Assembly (NCBI GenBank): GCA_017987975.1
Contig: JAGNSQ010000024.1
Span: 1 to 32,605, forward strand
From: Saprospiraceae bacterium
Lineage (GTDB): Bacteria; Bacteroidota; Bacteroidia; Chitinophagales; Saprospiraceae
Direction of reading: 5' to 3'
Length of the DNA: 32,605 bases
How positions within the stretch are numbered: position 1 is the first letter of the stretch; each line of letters starts with the position of its first letter. Shown in pieces: positions 17,928-25,939 of the stretch. A model generated the notes under the pieces. It had not been told where the DNA came from and ran no database searches. It worked only from the letters and a program-made list of their open reading frames with translations. The position numbers and the translations under genes are program-made.

Positions 17928-18326
17928 CTATTGGGCTTTTTGCGGTTCTCCAAATGGGCCTTCTGTATTTGTTTTCTCCTCTGAAGCACTTTCTGAAGAT
18001 CTCCCGATCTTCATGAATTCATCAATGACAATCTCGGTGATTTGTCGGGTTTGGCCATTGGCCTCATAGCTTCTGTACTGTATGGAACCATGCAATGCTA
18101 TGGTATTTCCTTTAAGGAGCTGGCTTGCCATGATCTCTGCGGTTTTACCCCAAGCGACAAGGTTGTGCCATTGTGTGTTTTTAACCAACTCACCTTTTTG
18201 GTTTTTATAATATTCTGTTGTGGCAAGTGATACGGTTGCCTTTTTCATATTTGAGCCAAAGGTGAGCATTTCTACGTCTTTACCCAAATTGCCTAATAAA
18301 TGAACTGAATTTCTAATTGCTTTCAT
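17928..18326 (-). CDS. ssb: Single-stranded DNA-binding protein (SSB) without acidic tip
   Basis: An OB-fold single-stranded DNA-binding protein of 132 residues from the ATG at 18326 (MKAIRNSVHLLGNLGKDVEM). A GTG four codons upstream is possible but less like the family. Typical SSB motifs are visible: LLGNLGKDVE, KKATVSLATTEYYKN, QWHNLVAWGKTAEI, LKGNTIALHGSIQYRSYEANGQ and TEIVIDEFMKIG. After the OB fold, only about 25 residues remain, ending GPFGEPQKAQ. The conserved acidic tip (DDDIPF in E. coli), through which SSB recruits repair and replication proteins, is absent. The protein is also short, so it may be a secondary SSB with another role, for example in DNA uptake or repair. The stop lies 3 bp from the convergent AsnB-like gene. 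Confidence 0.9.
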   Translation of the reverse strand: MKAIRNSVHLLGNLGKDVEMLTFGSNMKKATVSLATTEYYKNQKGELVKNTQWHNLVAWGKTAEIMASQLLKGNTIALHGSIQYRSYEANGQTRQITEIVIDEFMKIGRSSESASEEKTNTEGPFGEPQKAQ

Positions 18327-18332
18327 GCTTTT

Positions 18333-18422
18333 TTGCACAAATGTGTAGTCAATTATCCAGCATATGGATTTATTAAATGTTTAAAAACGTTTATAAGCGG
18401 TTATACACATTTATTTGTGCAA
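18333..18422. repeat. Gapped inverted repeat upstream of ssb, with a DnaA-box-like site
   Basis: The left arm TTTGCACAAATGTGTA (18332-18347) overlaps the ssb start region. Its inverse, with four extra bases (TAAA) in the middle, lies at 18403-18422 as TACACATTTATTTGTGCAAA. Within the second arm, 18401-18409 reads TTATACACA, which fits the DnaA box pattern TTATnCACA. The arms flank a 55-bp AT-rich spacer. This fits a regulatory region for ssb; neither the binding protein nor the DnaA link is proven. Confidence 0.4.
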
Positions 18423-18441
18423 ATTTCGGATAAATAAGATC

Positions 18442-19047
18442 CTATTTTTTGGAGGTACCATAATTGAGTCTCTCATAGAGCGCATAGGCCAGAAGTATTA
18501 CTTTTTCTTCTTCATTTTCATATACAAAGTCACTAAACATTCGATCGGTCAAAGCATTCCTTTCCCCAAACAGGATGTTGGCATAAGCATGACTTCCCAT
18601 TTGTAAGATCCTAAGTTTTTTACCCGTCTCGTTAATCCATTTTCCTGCAGGTTTCAACTGCAAATTATAAAATATGCCTTTGGCATTCATCTTTCCAGCC
18701 GGACTTTCATTGACAAATAGCTCTAAACTGCCAGCTGTATTGACAAATGCCATTTCATAATCATAGGTATAAATAACGGTGATTTTATCTCCCGTTTTCC
18801 CAATGGACTTTTCAAACTTTGCTCCAATCGTTTCGTTAAAAACTGTAGTAAAAAAAATGGGTTTTGTCCCATAAGCCCGTTTTCCCAGATATCTGAAGGT
18901 CGATATATTGACAATCTCATCGTTTTCCAGTGGAATAAGGTCTTTTCTAACAGCTTGGGTAAGCCTTCTCATCTCATTGATCTCTCTGTATAGTCTGTTT
19001 TTTTGATCCCCAAAGGAGGCCAGATATCTCAGTAATTTAATGATCAT
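18442..19047 (-). CDS. Uncharacterised 201-residue protein
   Basis: I do not recognise a family. The ATG at 19047 is supported by a full TAnnTTTG element 18 nt upstream. The N-terminus (about 1-40) is helical and charged, with no signal peptide or membrane segment, so the protein is probably cytosolic. The middle (50-135) alternates hydrophobic and polar residues (KITVIYTYDYEMAFVNTAG, SLELFVNESPAGKMNAKGIFYNLQLKP) like a beta sandwich. The C-terminal third is helical (RILQMGSHAYANILFGERNALTDRMFSDFVYENEEEKVILLAYALYERL). It sits upstream of ssb on the same strand, with 115 bp between them, and downstream of the sigma factor gene. Codon use and base composition look like the neighbours. Confidence 0.7.
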   Translation of the reverse strand: MIIKLLRYLASFGDQKNRLYREINEMRRLTQAVRKDLIPLENDEIVNISTFRYLGKRAYGTKPIFFTTVFNETIGAKFEKSIGKTGDKITVIYTYDYEMAFVNTAGSLELFVNESPAGKMNAKGIFYNLQLKPAGKWINETGKKLRILQMGSHAYANILFGERNALTDRMFSDFVYENEEEKVILLAYALYERLNYGTSKK

Positions 19048-19065
19048 TGATTATAAAAATTCATG

Positions 19066-19073
19066 CAAAAATA
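19066..19073 (-). promoter_or_regulatory. Bacteroidota -7 element of the 201-residue orphan gene
   Basis: The minus strand reads TATTTTTG, a full TAnnTTTG match, ending 18 nt before the ATG at 19047. It lies in the gap downstream of rpoD, suggesting that the orphan gene is transcribed on its own. Confidence 0.5.
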
Positions 19074-19137
19074 ACCAATTATCAGCATTCGCAATAAGAA
19101 GGCTGAATTGTTTATACCAATTGACTATTTTATCTGA

Positions 19138-20007
19138 TCAATAGCTTCTGCTCAGGTTGGGGTTGTTGGCCAGCAAACTTTTTCTAAGTCTTCTCAATGC
19201 CCTGTCCTTGATTTGTCTGACTCTCTCTCGGGTTAATCCATACATCTCACCGACTTCCTCCAAATTAAATGGCTTTGTATGATCAATTCCAAAATAGGCT
19301 GAAAGAATTTGTATTTCTCTTGGAGATAATGCAGCCATACCATACTTAATCTCGTCTCTGAGTGACTGCTCCATTAATTTTAAGTCAGGACTCTCTTCGT
19401 CTCCATGGGTCATGGTGTCAACCATTGAGATAGAGCCTTCGTCATCTGAAAGGGGGGCATCTACTGAAAGGTGATTGCCTGCACCTGAAAGTACAGTGGC
19501 CACATCCTGTGGGGTCATATTGAGTAATTCCGCCAACTCTTCAAGAGTTGGTTCTCTTTCAAATTCCTGGACAAAGCTTAGAAACGCTTCGTTAACCTTA
19601 GTGTACATATTCATTTTGTGAAGTGGAATACGCACCATTCTAGAATATTCGACAATAGCCTGAATTATAGATTGCCTGATCCACCATACCGCATAGGATA
19701 TAAATTTAAATCCTTTGGATTCATCAAATCTTTTAGCAGCTTTCATCAAACCAACATTTCCTTCATTGATCAAATCGCTAAGGGATAAGCCATGATTTTG
19801 ATATTGTTTGGCTACTGATACGACAAATCTCAGGTTGGCCCGTGTGAGTGTGTCTAATGCATCGGTGTCACCTTCTCGGATCCTTTTGGCAAGACTGGCC
19901 TCTTCTTCAGAGGTTAATAAATCAATTTTTCCAATGTCCGAGAGATATTTGTCCAATGCAACACTCTCCCTGGAAGTAATCTTGTTGGTGATCTTCAATT
20001 GTCTCAT
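19138..20007 (-). CDS. rpoD: Primary sigma-70 factor, Bacteroidota type
   Basis: A 289-residue housekeeping sigma factor that directs RNA polymerase to promoters. The ATG at 20007 gives MRQLKITNKITSRESVALDKYL, the standard N-terminus of Bacteroidota primary sigma factors, which lack region 1.1; the longer reading frame starts with TTG and adds 12 unlikely residues. Region 1.2 spans about 15-45. Region 2 covers about 50-118 (ANLRFVVSVAKQYQ, LSDLINEGNVGLMKAAKRFDE, KFISYAVWWIRQSI), and region 3 about 125-200. Region 4.2 shows NLEEVGEMYGLTRERVRQIKDRALRRLR near the C-terminus. This subunit is presumably the one that reads the TAnnTTTG elements noted across the window. It follows the photolyase gene by 71 bp, and no clear promoter is seen in that gap, so read-through from upstream is possible. 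Confidence 0.95.
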   Translation of the reverse strand: MRQLKITNKITSRESVALDKYLSDIGKIDLLTSEEEASLAKRIREGDTDALDTLTRANLRFVVSVAKQYQNHGLSLSDLINEGNVGLMKAAKRFDESKGFKFISYAVWWIRQSIIQAIVEYSRMVRIPLHKMNMYTKVNEAFLSFVQEFEREPTLEELAELLNMTPQDVATVLSGAGNHLSVDAPLSDDEGSISMVDTMTHGDEESPDLKLMEQSLRDEIKYGMAALSPREIQILSAYFGIDHTKPFNLEEVGEMYGLTRERVRQIKDRALRRLRKSLLANNPNLSRSY

Positions 20008-20078
20008 GTGGTAGAAATGTTGTTCAATGTATATAGACAACAAAAAATGGTAAAAAGTTTCGTAGATCCAAAATTTGG

Positions 20079-21398
20079 CTACCGGGCAAGTGCTTTCTTA
20101 TAGGTTGCCAGACATCTTTCTCTGGCATATTTATGATCTACCAAAGGTTTTGAGTAAGTTAAACTGTCAACTTCCGGAACCCATTTTTTAATGTATTTCT
20201 TTTCAGGGTCAAATTTTTCTGCCTGAGCCTGCGGGTTAAAAATCCTGAAGTAAGGAGCAGCATCTGTGCCACAACCTGCTGCCCATTGCCATCCTCCCAC
20301 ATTGCTTGCCTGATCATAGTCTAACAACTTTTCTGCAAAATAAGCTTCTCCCCAGCGCCAATCTATCAATAAATGTTTTGTGAGAAAACTGGCTACTACC
20401 ATCCTAACACGATTGTGCATATATCCAGTAGCATGTAGCTCTCTCATGCCGGCATCCACCAATGGGTACCCCGTTTTTCCTTCTTTCCACTTCTCAAAAT
20501 CAGTTGGATCATTTAACCACTCAATCCTATCATATTCTTTTCGGAAAGCCTCATAAATTGTCGATGGAAAATGAAAAAGGATCATCGCATAAAAGTCTCT
20601 CCATATCAGTTCATTCAGATAGGTTTGATTCAATTGTAAAGCCTTTACCGCTTTTTGCCTTATGCTTATGGTACCAAATCGATAATGAATGCCTAATTTG
20701 CTGGTGCCGGCGATGGCTGGGAAATCTCTGGTTTTATCATATGCTGCTATTAATGATGCCATCACATGACTAGAAGGGAATTCAATTTTGGATGGTGTAA
20801 AGCCCAAAGATTTTAAGGAGGGCACCTGGTAGATAGCAGTGCTGCTTTTATAGAAATTGGAAGTAAAGTCTGCAGAGGGAAAAGTTTTGAATGCAGTAGG
20901 TATTTTACCTCCTCCTTCACTCAGCCTGCTCATCCATTTGTTCTTATAAGGAGTAAAAACTGTGTATGGTTTTCCATCGTCTTTGACTACCTCATTCCCT
21001 TCAAATATAAGGTGATCTTTAAAACCTTGCATTTTTATACCGCTCTTGCTTAATTGGTCTTTGATACTGCCATCTCGCCGCAGGGCATAAGGTTCATAAT
21101 CATGGTTGAAAAATACAGTATCGATGTCATAAAGTCCAATCACTTCACTCCAACATTTTTGTGGACTTCCTTTTAATACATGGATATAAGAATTTTCCTG
21201 GGCAAGCTGCTCTTGTATTGCCAAAATTCGGTTGTGGATAAAGTGAACCCTGGCATCGTCTTCAGGCAATGACTCCAAAATGTGATCATCAAAAATAAAT
21301 ATGGCAATAACTGGCTTGCCAGAGGTGAGTGCAGCCCATAAACCGTGGTTGTCTTCTAATCTCAAATCGCGCCTAAACCAAAAAGCATTGATTTTCAT
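20079..21398 (-). CDS. phrB: Deoxyribodipyrimidine photolyase / cryptochrome family
   Basis: A 439-residue flavoprotein of the photolyase family that uses blue light to split cyclobutane pyrimidine dimers. The N-terminal alpha/beta antenna domain begins AFWFRRDLRLEDNHGL. The C-terminal FAD domain (about residues 200-430) has NELIWRDFYAMILFHFP, GYPLVDAGMRELHATGYMHNRVRMVVASFL, DWRWGEAYFAEKLLDYD, NVGGWQWAAGCGTDAAPYF and RIFNPQAQAEKFDPEKKYI. These are closest to class I CPD photolyases, and the length also fits. A cryptochrome or (6-4) role is less likely but not excluded. It starts 3 bp after the bshC stop, so the two are almost certainly co-transcribed. Confidence 0.94.
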   Translation of the reverse strand: MKINAFWFRRDLRLEDNHGLWAALTSGKPVIAIFIFDDHILESLPEDDARVHFIHNRILAIQEQLAQENSYIHVLKGSPQKCWSEVIGLYDIDTVFFNHDYEPYALRRDGSIKDQLSKSGIKMQGFKDHLIFEGNEVVKDDGKPYTVFTPYKNKWMSRLSEGGGKIPTAFKTFPSADFTSNFYKSSTAIYQVPSLKSLGFTPSKIEFPSSHVMASLIAAYDKTRDFPAIAGTSKLGIHYRFGTISIRQKAVKALQLNQTYLNELIWRDFYAMILFHFPSTIYEAFRKEYDRIEWLNDPTDFEKWKEGKTGYPLVDAGMRELHATGYMHNRVRMVVASFLTKHLLIDWRWGEAYFAEKLLDYDQASNVGGWQWAAGCGTDAAPYFRIFNPQAQAEKFDPEKKYIKKWVPEVDSLTYSKPLVDHKYARERCLATYKKALAR

Positions 21399-21401
21399 GC
21401 A

Positions 21402-22994
21402 TTAATAATTCGTAATGACAATAAATTCAGTTTTCATCGGATGACAAACTTCTTTTAATTTTTCCATAAAAGAAGGACCAAGGGATAAGTAAAATTGAAT
21501 AAAATTGTCATGCCTTTCCTGCAATCCATTATTAGGGAATAATTTTGATTTCAAATTTTTAATTTGATTTACAGAAGTTTCTTCATTTTTTTTCAGCGCC
21601 CTTTTGATTCTCTGCTCGATGTGCTCAACCACTTTTATCATTTTTACTTTTTCCGCTTCAACAAAGGACTCAAGTGATTTATCAGCCCCGAAAGCTTTGG
21701 ATTTTATGGAGATAAAGATGGCTTCTATAGCAGCCGCTTCTTCTTCAAGGGCAATGTCAAAACTTGCAGCATGCCTAATATATTTGTCTACAAGATTATC
21801 TTCTTCCATGAAAAGATCTCTCCAATGCAGGTTGAGTTTATCAAGTGCATTGATTTGAGCAGTGCTAATCCAAAGCAATGAATCTCGACGCATTAATATT
21901 GGAAAAAAAACACCAAAATGTTCAAATTGATCTTTTCTTTCCAGCCAATAGGCCAATTCTCCACCCCCCCCAATGTAAGCAAGATTAGGAAGGATTGTTT
22001 CTTCATACAATGGTCTAGTGACCACATTCGGGCTGAATTTTTCAGGGTGCTCATCTAAAAGTCTAAGTAGTTCTTCATGTGAAAATGTAAGGTCTGTATT
22101 ATTTATGCCATAACCTGTTTCAGTAGTCAGAATTCTTTCCCTCAGACCATCTACCATGTAAAATAAGTTGATCTCTCTGGCATGGGCTTGATTCGAATAA
22201 CCTAATTTTTCCCATTTTTCCTGACACCGTTTTATGATCTCTTCTGAAGGGCGCTCTGTTAACTCTTTTTTCATTATCTGTTTGAACCCATGTTTCAATC
22301 TGGCATCATCCATGTTTAAAACCAGCATTCCGTATTTGCCAAAAAGCAGATTAACAAAGTTAAAAACAAAATCATTGTACTTGTTGGCTCCCTCCTGAGC
22401 AGTAGATAACAAACCAGATAATTCTTCTGCAAATGGGCTGTTGCCAAAAAGGACTTTGACTTCATCAACCACTTCAGCGAAACCTTGCAGATCATATCGG
22501 CCAACAGGGCCACCGGCTTCTTTTTTCCACTCAAAAATTTTACCAAACAAATGCAGATGATTGACTTCTTGAAAATCGTGGTCTTCACTTCCTGAAATAA
22601 AGACAGGAACAAAATGATTGGCTGGAAATTGTTTGGAAAGGTCTTCTGCAAGATTTATTGCAGAAAAGATTTTGTAAATGTAATAGAGTGGGCCTGTAAG
22701 CAAAGATGGTTGGTGTGCGGTTACAACCGTAAAACAATTTTCGTCCAAAAGCCGTGAAATGTTGGTGTTTTGGAGAATGCTGGCTGGACATTTTGTATAA
22801 TGATCAGTAATGACGCTGTGGAGTAGTTTTCTATCCACTTTGTGCTCAGCTCTATCTGCAATGGCCTGCCCGAATCCCTCCCAATTGGGCATGTAGGCAA
22901 TAAAATCACGAAACTCCTCAGGATGATTTCGGTATATTTTGTCTCGTCGACTAAATGCTTTTACATCGTCAAAATTAATCTTATTTACCTCCAT
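21402..22994 (-). CDS. bshC: Bacillithiol biosynthesis cysteine-adding enzyme
   Basis: A 530-residue enzyme that adds cysteine to glucosamine-malate in the last step of bacillithiol synthesis; bacillithiol is the low-molecular-weight thiol of many Bacteroidota and Firmicutes. The ATG at 22994 gives MEVNKINFDDVKAFS, a normal BshC start; the longer frame adds 14 residues without family likeness. The diagnostic segment is VTAHQPSLLTGPLYYIYKIFSAINLAEDL, followed by PVFISGSEDHDFQEVNHLHLFGK. The late part has the coiled-coil region (VEAEKVKMIKVVEHIEQRIKRALKKNEE) and the end LGPSFMEKLKEVCHPMKTEFIVI. The bshA and bshB genes are not in the window. It lies 58 bp downstream of a small membrane protein gene and 3 bp upstream of phrB. 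Confidence 0.95.
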   Translation of the reverse strand: MEVNKINFDDVKAFSRRDKIYRNHPEEFRDFIAYMPNWEGFGQAIADRAEHKVDRKLLHSVITDHYTKCPASILQNTNISRLLDENCFTVVTAHQPSLLTGPLYYIYKIFSAINLAEDLSKQFPANHFVPVFISGSEDHDFQEVNHLHLFGKIFEWKKEAGGPVGRYDLQGFAEVVDEVKVLFGNSPFAEELSGLLSTAQEGANKYNDFVFNFVNLLFGKYGMLVLNMDDARLKHGFKQIMKKELTERPSEEIIKRCQEKWEKLGYSNQAHAREINLFYMVDGLRERILTTETGYGINNTDLTFSHEELLRLLDEHPEKFSPNVVTRPLYEETILPNLAYIGGGGELAYWLERKDQFEHFGVFFPILMRRDSLLWISTAQINALDKLNLHWRDLFMEEDNLVDKYIRHAASFDIALEEEAAAIEAIFISIKSKAFGADKSLESFVEAEKVKMIKVVEHIEQRIKRALKKNEETSVNQIKNLKSKLFPNNGLQERHDNFIQFYLSLGPSFMEKLKEVCHPMKTEFIVITNY

Positions 22995-23052
22995 ATTGCA
23001 GTTTAAAACTCGATAAGCCAAACATTCTCCCAACAATAAAGTTTAGCCGGTT

Positions 23053-23409
23053 TCATTTTTCACCTAAAGGAAGATAGGTGCGTACCCATTTTCCTGAAGT
23101 GGCAGCAAGACCGCAAACAACCCCAATTATAAGGCCTGTGAGTGTAAAAACCAAAGATGGTGCAAGATTGCCAAGAATGGCTGAAACCAGGTCAGAAGCC
23201 TTTTCCGGCGCTATCGTATTTCTAAACAAAGCGATGCCCAGCCAAATGGCTGTGCTGGATGAGGTGGCAATTGCAGCTGCTTTAACTTTGCTTCCTTTAT
23301 AAAAAATAGAAAGAAGTCCAATCCCCGCAGGTATACACCAGAAAGGTAAAAATAAGGTGCCAACTACAATAATAAAAGTAATGGCGATGCTATAGTAGGC
23401 GTCTTTCAT
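23053..23409 (-). CDS. Small multi-pass membrane protein of unknown function
   Basis: A 118-residue hydrophobic protein with three or four predicted membrane segments (about residues 6-36, 42-62 and 78-102). It ends in a short basic tail (GKWVRTYLPLGEK). Gly, Ala and Ser are frequent in the helices, and a single Cys sits in each of the first and last segments. No family is recognised. Its ATG is one base after the stop of the penicillin-acylase-family gene, and bshC follows after 58 bp, so it belongs to the same transcription unit. Confidence 0.7.
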   Translation of the reverse strand: MKDAYYSIAITFIIVVGTLFLPFWCIPAGIGLLSIFYKGSKVKAAAIATSSSTAIWLGIALFRNTIAPEKASDLVSAILGNLAPSLVFTLTGLIIGVVCGLAATSGKWVRTYLPLGEK

Positions 23410-23410
23410 T

Positions 23411-25897
23411 TTAATTGATATTAACGGTTTTTAGTGATTTTATTTTTTTCACATCCGAAGATTGATTTAGAACATTGTATTGATGCTCCACCCAGGTATT
23501 TACCATGTTTTTATAAAAGGGACTCAATGGATTGCCGCTTTGGCCGCCGGGATATACTCCCTTAGCTTTTGTTTTATCGCCTCCCGCCATGTCAATGATC
23601 ATCCTCCAGGAAGGTCCGTATGCCTTTCCAACAGCATTGATGGCATCTGGTGTGCCGTCCACAGAAAGTCCATTAACTGAAAATGCCGGTAGCCTGGTAT
23701 AATGTGGAATATTCAATTCTTTGTGCTTGCCCCAAGGTACAGAATTTTTAACCATCTGCTCCGGACTGATCGTTTTTTCAAATGCCTCTCTCACCAAATC
23801 TTTCCGACTTTCTAATACATTTTTTGTTTGTACTTTGTCAAATACAACAGAGAGGCTGTCTCGGGTTAATAAATCTATCATCCTCCAGTCTTCAGGATAT
23901 AATATATCCATGGTGTCTTTATAACTCAATATTTCATCAAAAGTTAATTCATAAAGTGCGGCGTACATAGCCTCATAACTGGTTGCATCGGTGCTGCCTG
24001 CTTTGTATTGGTAATCCCATTTGGCCCAAGATTGATACAAAGGGTGACTGGCATATTTTGTGGATAGTATTTTTAATATTTCTGGTAAGGCCTTTGAAGC
24101 AAAATAATTAAAACTACTGGCTTGCATTTTTTGCATTCCTTCTACGTCCCACTTGGTTGTGTCACTCAAAAGTTGATTAATAACTACGTTGCGGGCATGT
24201 TCGAATTTCCCAGTGTAATAGAAAGGATAATCCAGACCCGCTGATCGCTGATTGGCAGAAGCTACATAGCCTGATCTGGGGTTTTCTATATAAGGGTTTT
24301 GGTCTCTGGCAATGTACTCTTTCCAATCACCTTCAATATTGGATGCGGGTTCTACAAATCTGCCATCTTCCTTTTGTCTGATGGGAAATAGCCCATTGAC
24401 GTAAAGTGCTATTTCTCCTGTCTTGGAGGCAAAAATGAAATTTTGTGCAGGGGTATAAAAGTGTTTCAAAGCAGATTTAAAATCATCTTTGTTCTTAGAT
24501 TGCATAATGTCAATAAAGGTCATAAATTCGGCATCATTCTTTTGATCACTTGGTAACCATCTCACTGCGATGTCTGATTTGCCGTCGGCGGATTCAAAAC
24601 GGATCACTCCTTTATCAGTATAGATTAAGGTATCCAAAACATCATCCATATTTTTAACCTTAATGTGCTTTACTACCGTTTTGGCAAGTGCAGAACTGTT
24701 TCCTGCTTTGTACCGGCTCCTTTCTGTGTCAAGCCATTCTACCTGGAACAAATCCTCCACATCTTGTCCAACATTGGTTTCTCCCCAGGCAATATGATCA
24801 TTAAAGCCAATCATGATGCCGGGAAAGCCGGGAAATGAGACCCCATACGCATTAAAAGAAGGAGTTACCAAATGTTCTTCTATCCATATTGATGGCAAGC
24901 TTAGTGAAAGGTGTGGGTCATTACACAAGATGGGATTACCCGTCTTACTTTTCTGTGGAGAAATTGCCCAATTATTAGACCCAATTCCTTTTATTCTGTT
25001 TTCATAATAGTATTGATAGAATGGTCCTTTAGCTATAGAATCTCCTTTCTCAGCTGCCAATGGGTTCTTGAATTCGTATTTTTTTTCATAGGGGATAACA
25101 GGATATCCTCCATCCTCATTCTCAGGATAGAGTGCATCAAATAGTTTTCTTCCCAATACTGCCAGGCTATTGGTGGATTCCAGATCATCTGACCTGCCGC
25201 ATAAAACATCTGCCATTGAGCTATAAACCAGGGCACATTTTTTGGTCGTCCATTTTTCAGGCTTGAAGTCAAGGAGCTTATATTCCACCGGATAGTCTTC
25301 AGGCTGTAGCTGATCAATATAAGCATTGACTCCATCCACATATTTTTGCAATAACTTCATCGCTTCCGGGTGTTTAGACCATGCTTCTATGGCATTGTCG
25401 GCAGTTGACTCAATTTGACTTCGATTTCTTTCTTTGTCAAATTTAAGTGTCAAAGGACCCATAACCTCGGATAATCTTCCGGAAGCAGCTCTCGTCATAA
25501 AATCCATTTGAAAGAGTCGGTTTTCCGCTTCAACATAGCCTTGTAAATAGATGGCATCTTCCAACGAAGAAGCAAAAATATGGGGTACCCAGCGGTCGTC
25601 ATAAATAATCTTAGCATTACTGCTCACACCGGGGAGGGTTTTTGAATCATCGGAATAGTGTGCGGGAACCATGTTGTTCCAAATACCTGTTATTGGATGC
25701 AGGAACTGACCTAGAGGTGGCAGAGGATTTCCCGGAATTTTGATAAATCCATCTAAAAACAGGGTCAATGCTATGGTTGTCAAAAGACTGACAAGGGTTG
25801 CTATGTGTCTCAACTTTTGAATTTTTTTGCTAAAGATATAAAATTTGACAGAGGCTGGTTTCAAATGAAGGTTGATAATTGACTTTTTATCTGCCAT
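23411..25897 (-). CDS. Penicillin acylase family Ntn hydrolase
   Basis: A member of the penicillin G acylase/acylhomoserine lactone acylase family (828 residues from the ATG at 25897). These enzymes are made as precursors, cleaved themselves, and hydrolyse amide bonds of acylated substrates in the periplasm. An N-terminal hydrophobic segment (LRHIATLVSLLTTIALTLFL) serves as signal or anchor. The alpha chain has WVPHIFASSLEDAIYLQGYVEAENRLFQMD. The catalytic N-terminal Ser of the beta chain is in GIGSNNWAIS (Ser307 here). LCNDPHLSLSLPSIWIEEHL and IAWGETNVGQDVEDLFQ follow, as in the family. An ATG at 25918 is also possible, but lies almost on top of the putative -7 element. The substrate (antibiotic, signal lactone or peptide) cannot be predicted. 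Confidence 0.92.
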   Translation of the reverse strand: MADKKSIINLHLKPASVKFYIFSKKIQKLRHIATLVSLLTTIALTLFLDGFIKIPGNPLPPLGQFLHPITGIWNNMVPAHYSDDSKTLPGVSSNAKIIYDDRWVPHIFASSLEDAIYLQGYVEAENRLFQMDFMTRAASGRLSEVMGPLTLKFDKERNRSQIESTADNAIEAWSKHPEAMKLLQKYVDGVNAYIDQLQPEDYPVEYKLLDFKPEKWTTKKCALVYSSMADVLCGRSDDLESTNSLAVLGRKLFDALYPENEDGGYPVIPYEKKYEFKNPLAAEKGDSIAKGPFYQYYYENRIKGIGSNNWAISPQKSKTGNPILCNDPHLSLSLPSIWIEEHLVTPSFNAYGVSFPGFPGIMIGFNDHIAWGETNVGQDVEDLFQVEWLDTERSRYKAGNSSALAKTVVKHIKVKNMDDVLDTLIYTDKGVIRFESADGKSDIAVRWLPSDQKNDAEFMTFIDIMQSKNKDDFKSALKHFYTPAQNFIFASKTGEIALYVNGLFPIRQKEDGRFVEPASNIEGDWKEYIARDQNPYIENPRSGYVASANQRSAGLDYPFYYTGKFEHARNVVINQLLSDTTKWDVEGMQKMQASSFNYFASKALPEILKILSTKYASHPLYQSWAKWDYQYKAGSTDATSYEAMYAALYELTFDEILSYKDTMDILYPEDWRMIDLLTRDSLSVVFDKVQTKNVLESRKDLVREAFEKTISPEQMVKNSVPWGKHKELNIPHYTRLPAFSVNGLSVDGTPDAINAVGKAYGPSWRMIIDMAGGDKTKAKGVYPGGQSGNPLSPFYKNMVNTWVEHQYNVLNQSSDVKKIKSLKTVNIN

Positions 25898-25915
25898 ACA
25901 TTTGCTGCTTTTTGT

Positions 25916-25931
25916 CATATTTGCAAAATAA
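25916..25931. promoter_or_regulatory. Overlapping divergent -7 elements between the acylase and NamZ genes
   Basis: On the plus strand 25916-25923 reads CATATTTG, and on the minus strand 25931-25924 reads TTATTTTG; each is one mismatch from TAnnTTTG. They abut at TTTG|CAAA. The plus copy ends 16 nt before the namZ ATG (25940), and the minus copy ends 26 nt before the acylase ATG at 25897. Polymerases at the two sites would exclude each other. Confidence 0.35.
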
Positions 25932-25939
25932 TTAATATT

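Noticed and set aside
17905-17960. Terminator between the convergent AsnB-like and ssb genes
   Set aside because: Only a four-base stem (AAGC/GCTT) before a short T run can be drawn, which is too weak to call.
18401-18409. A replication origin near ssb because of TTATACACA
   Set aside because: Only one clear DnaA-box-like site is seen, and there is no dnaA gene, box cluster or unwinding element; one site is expected by chance in AT-rich DNA.
20008-20043. Longer sigma factor starting at TTG 20043
   Set aside because: The extra 12 residues do not resemble any sigma factor N-terminus; MRQLKIT at 20007 is the standard one.
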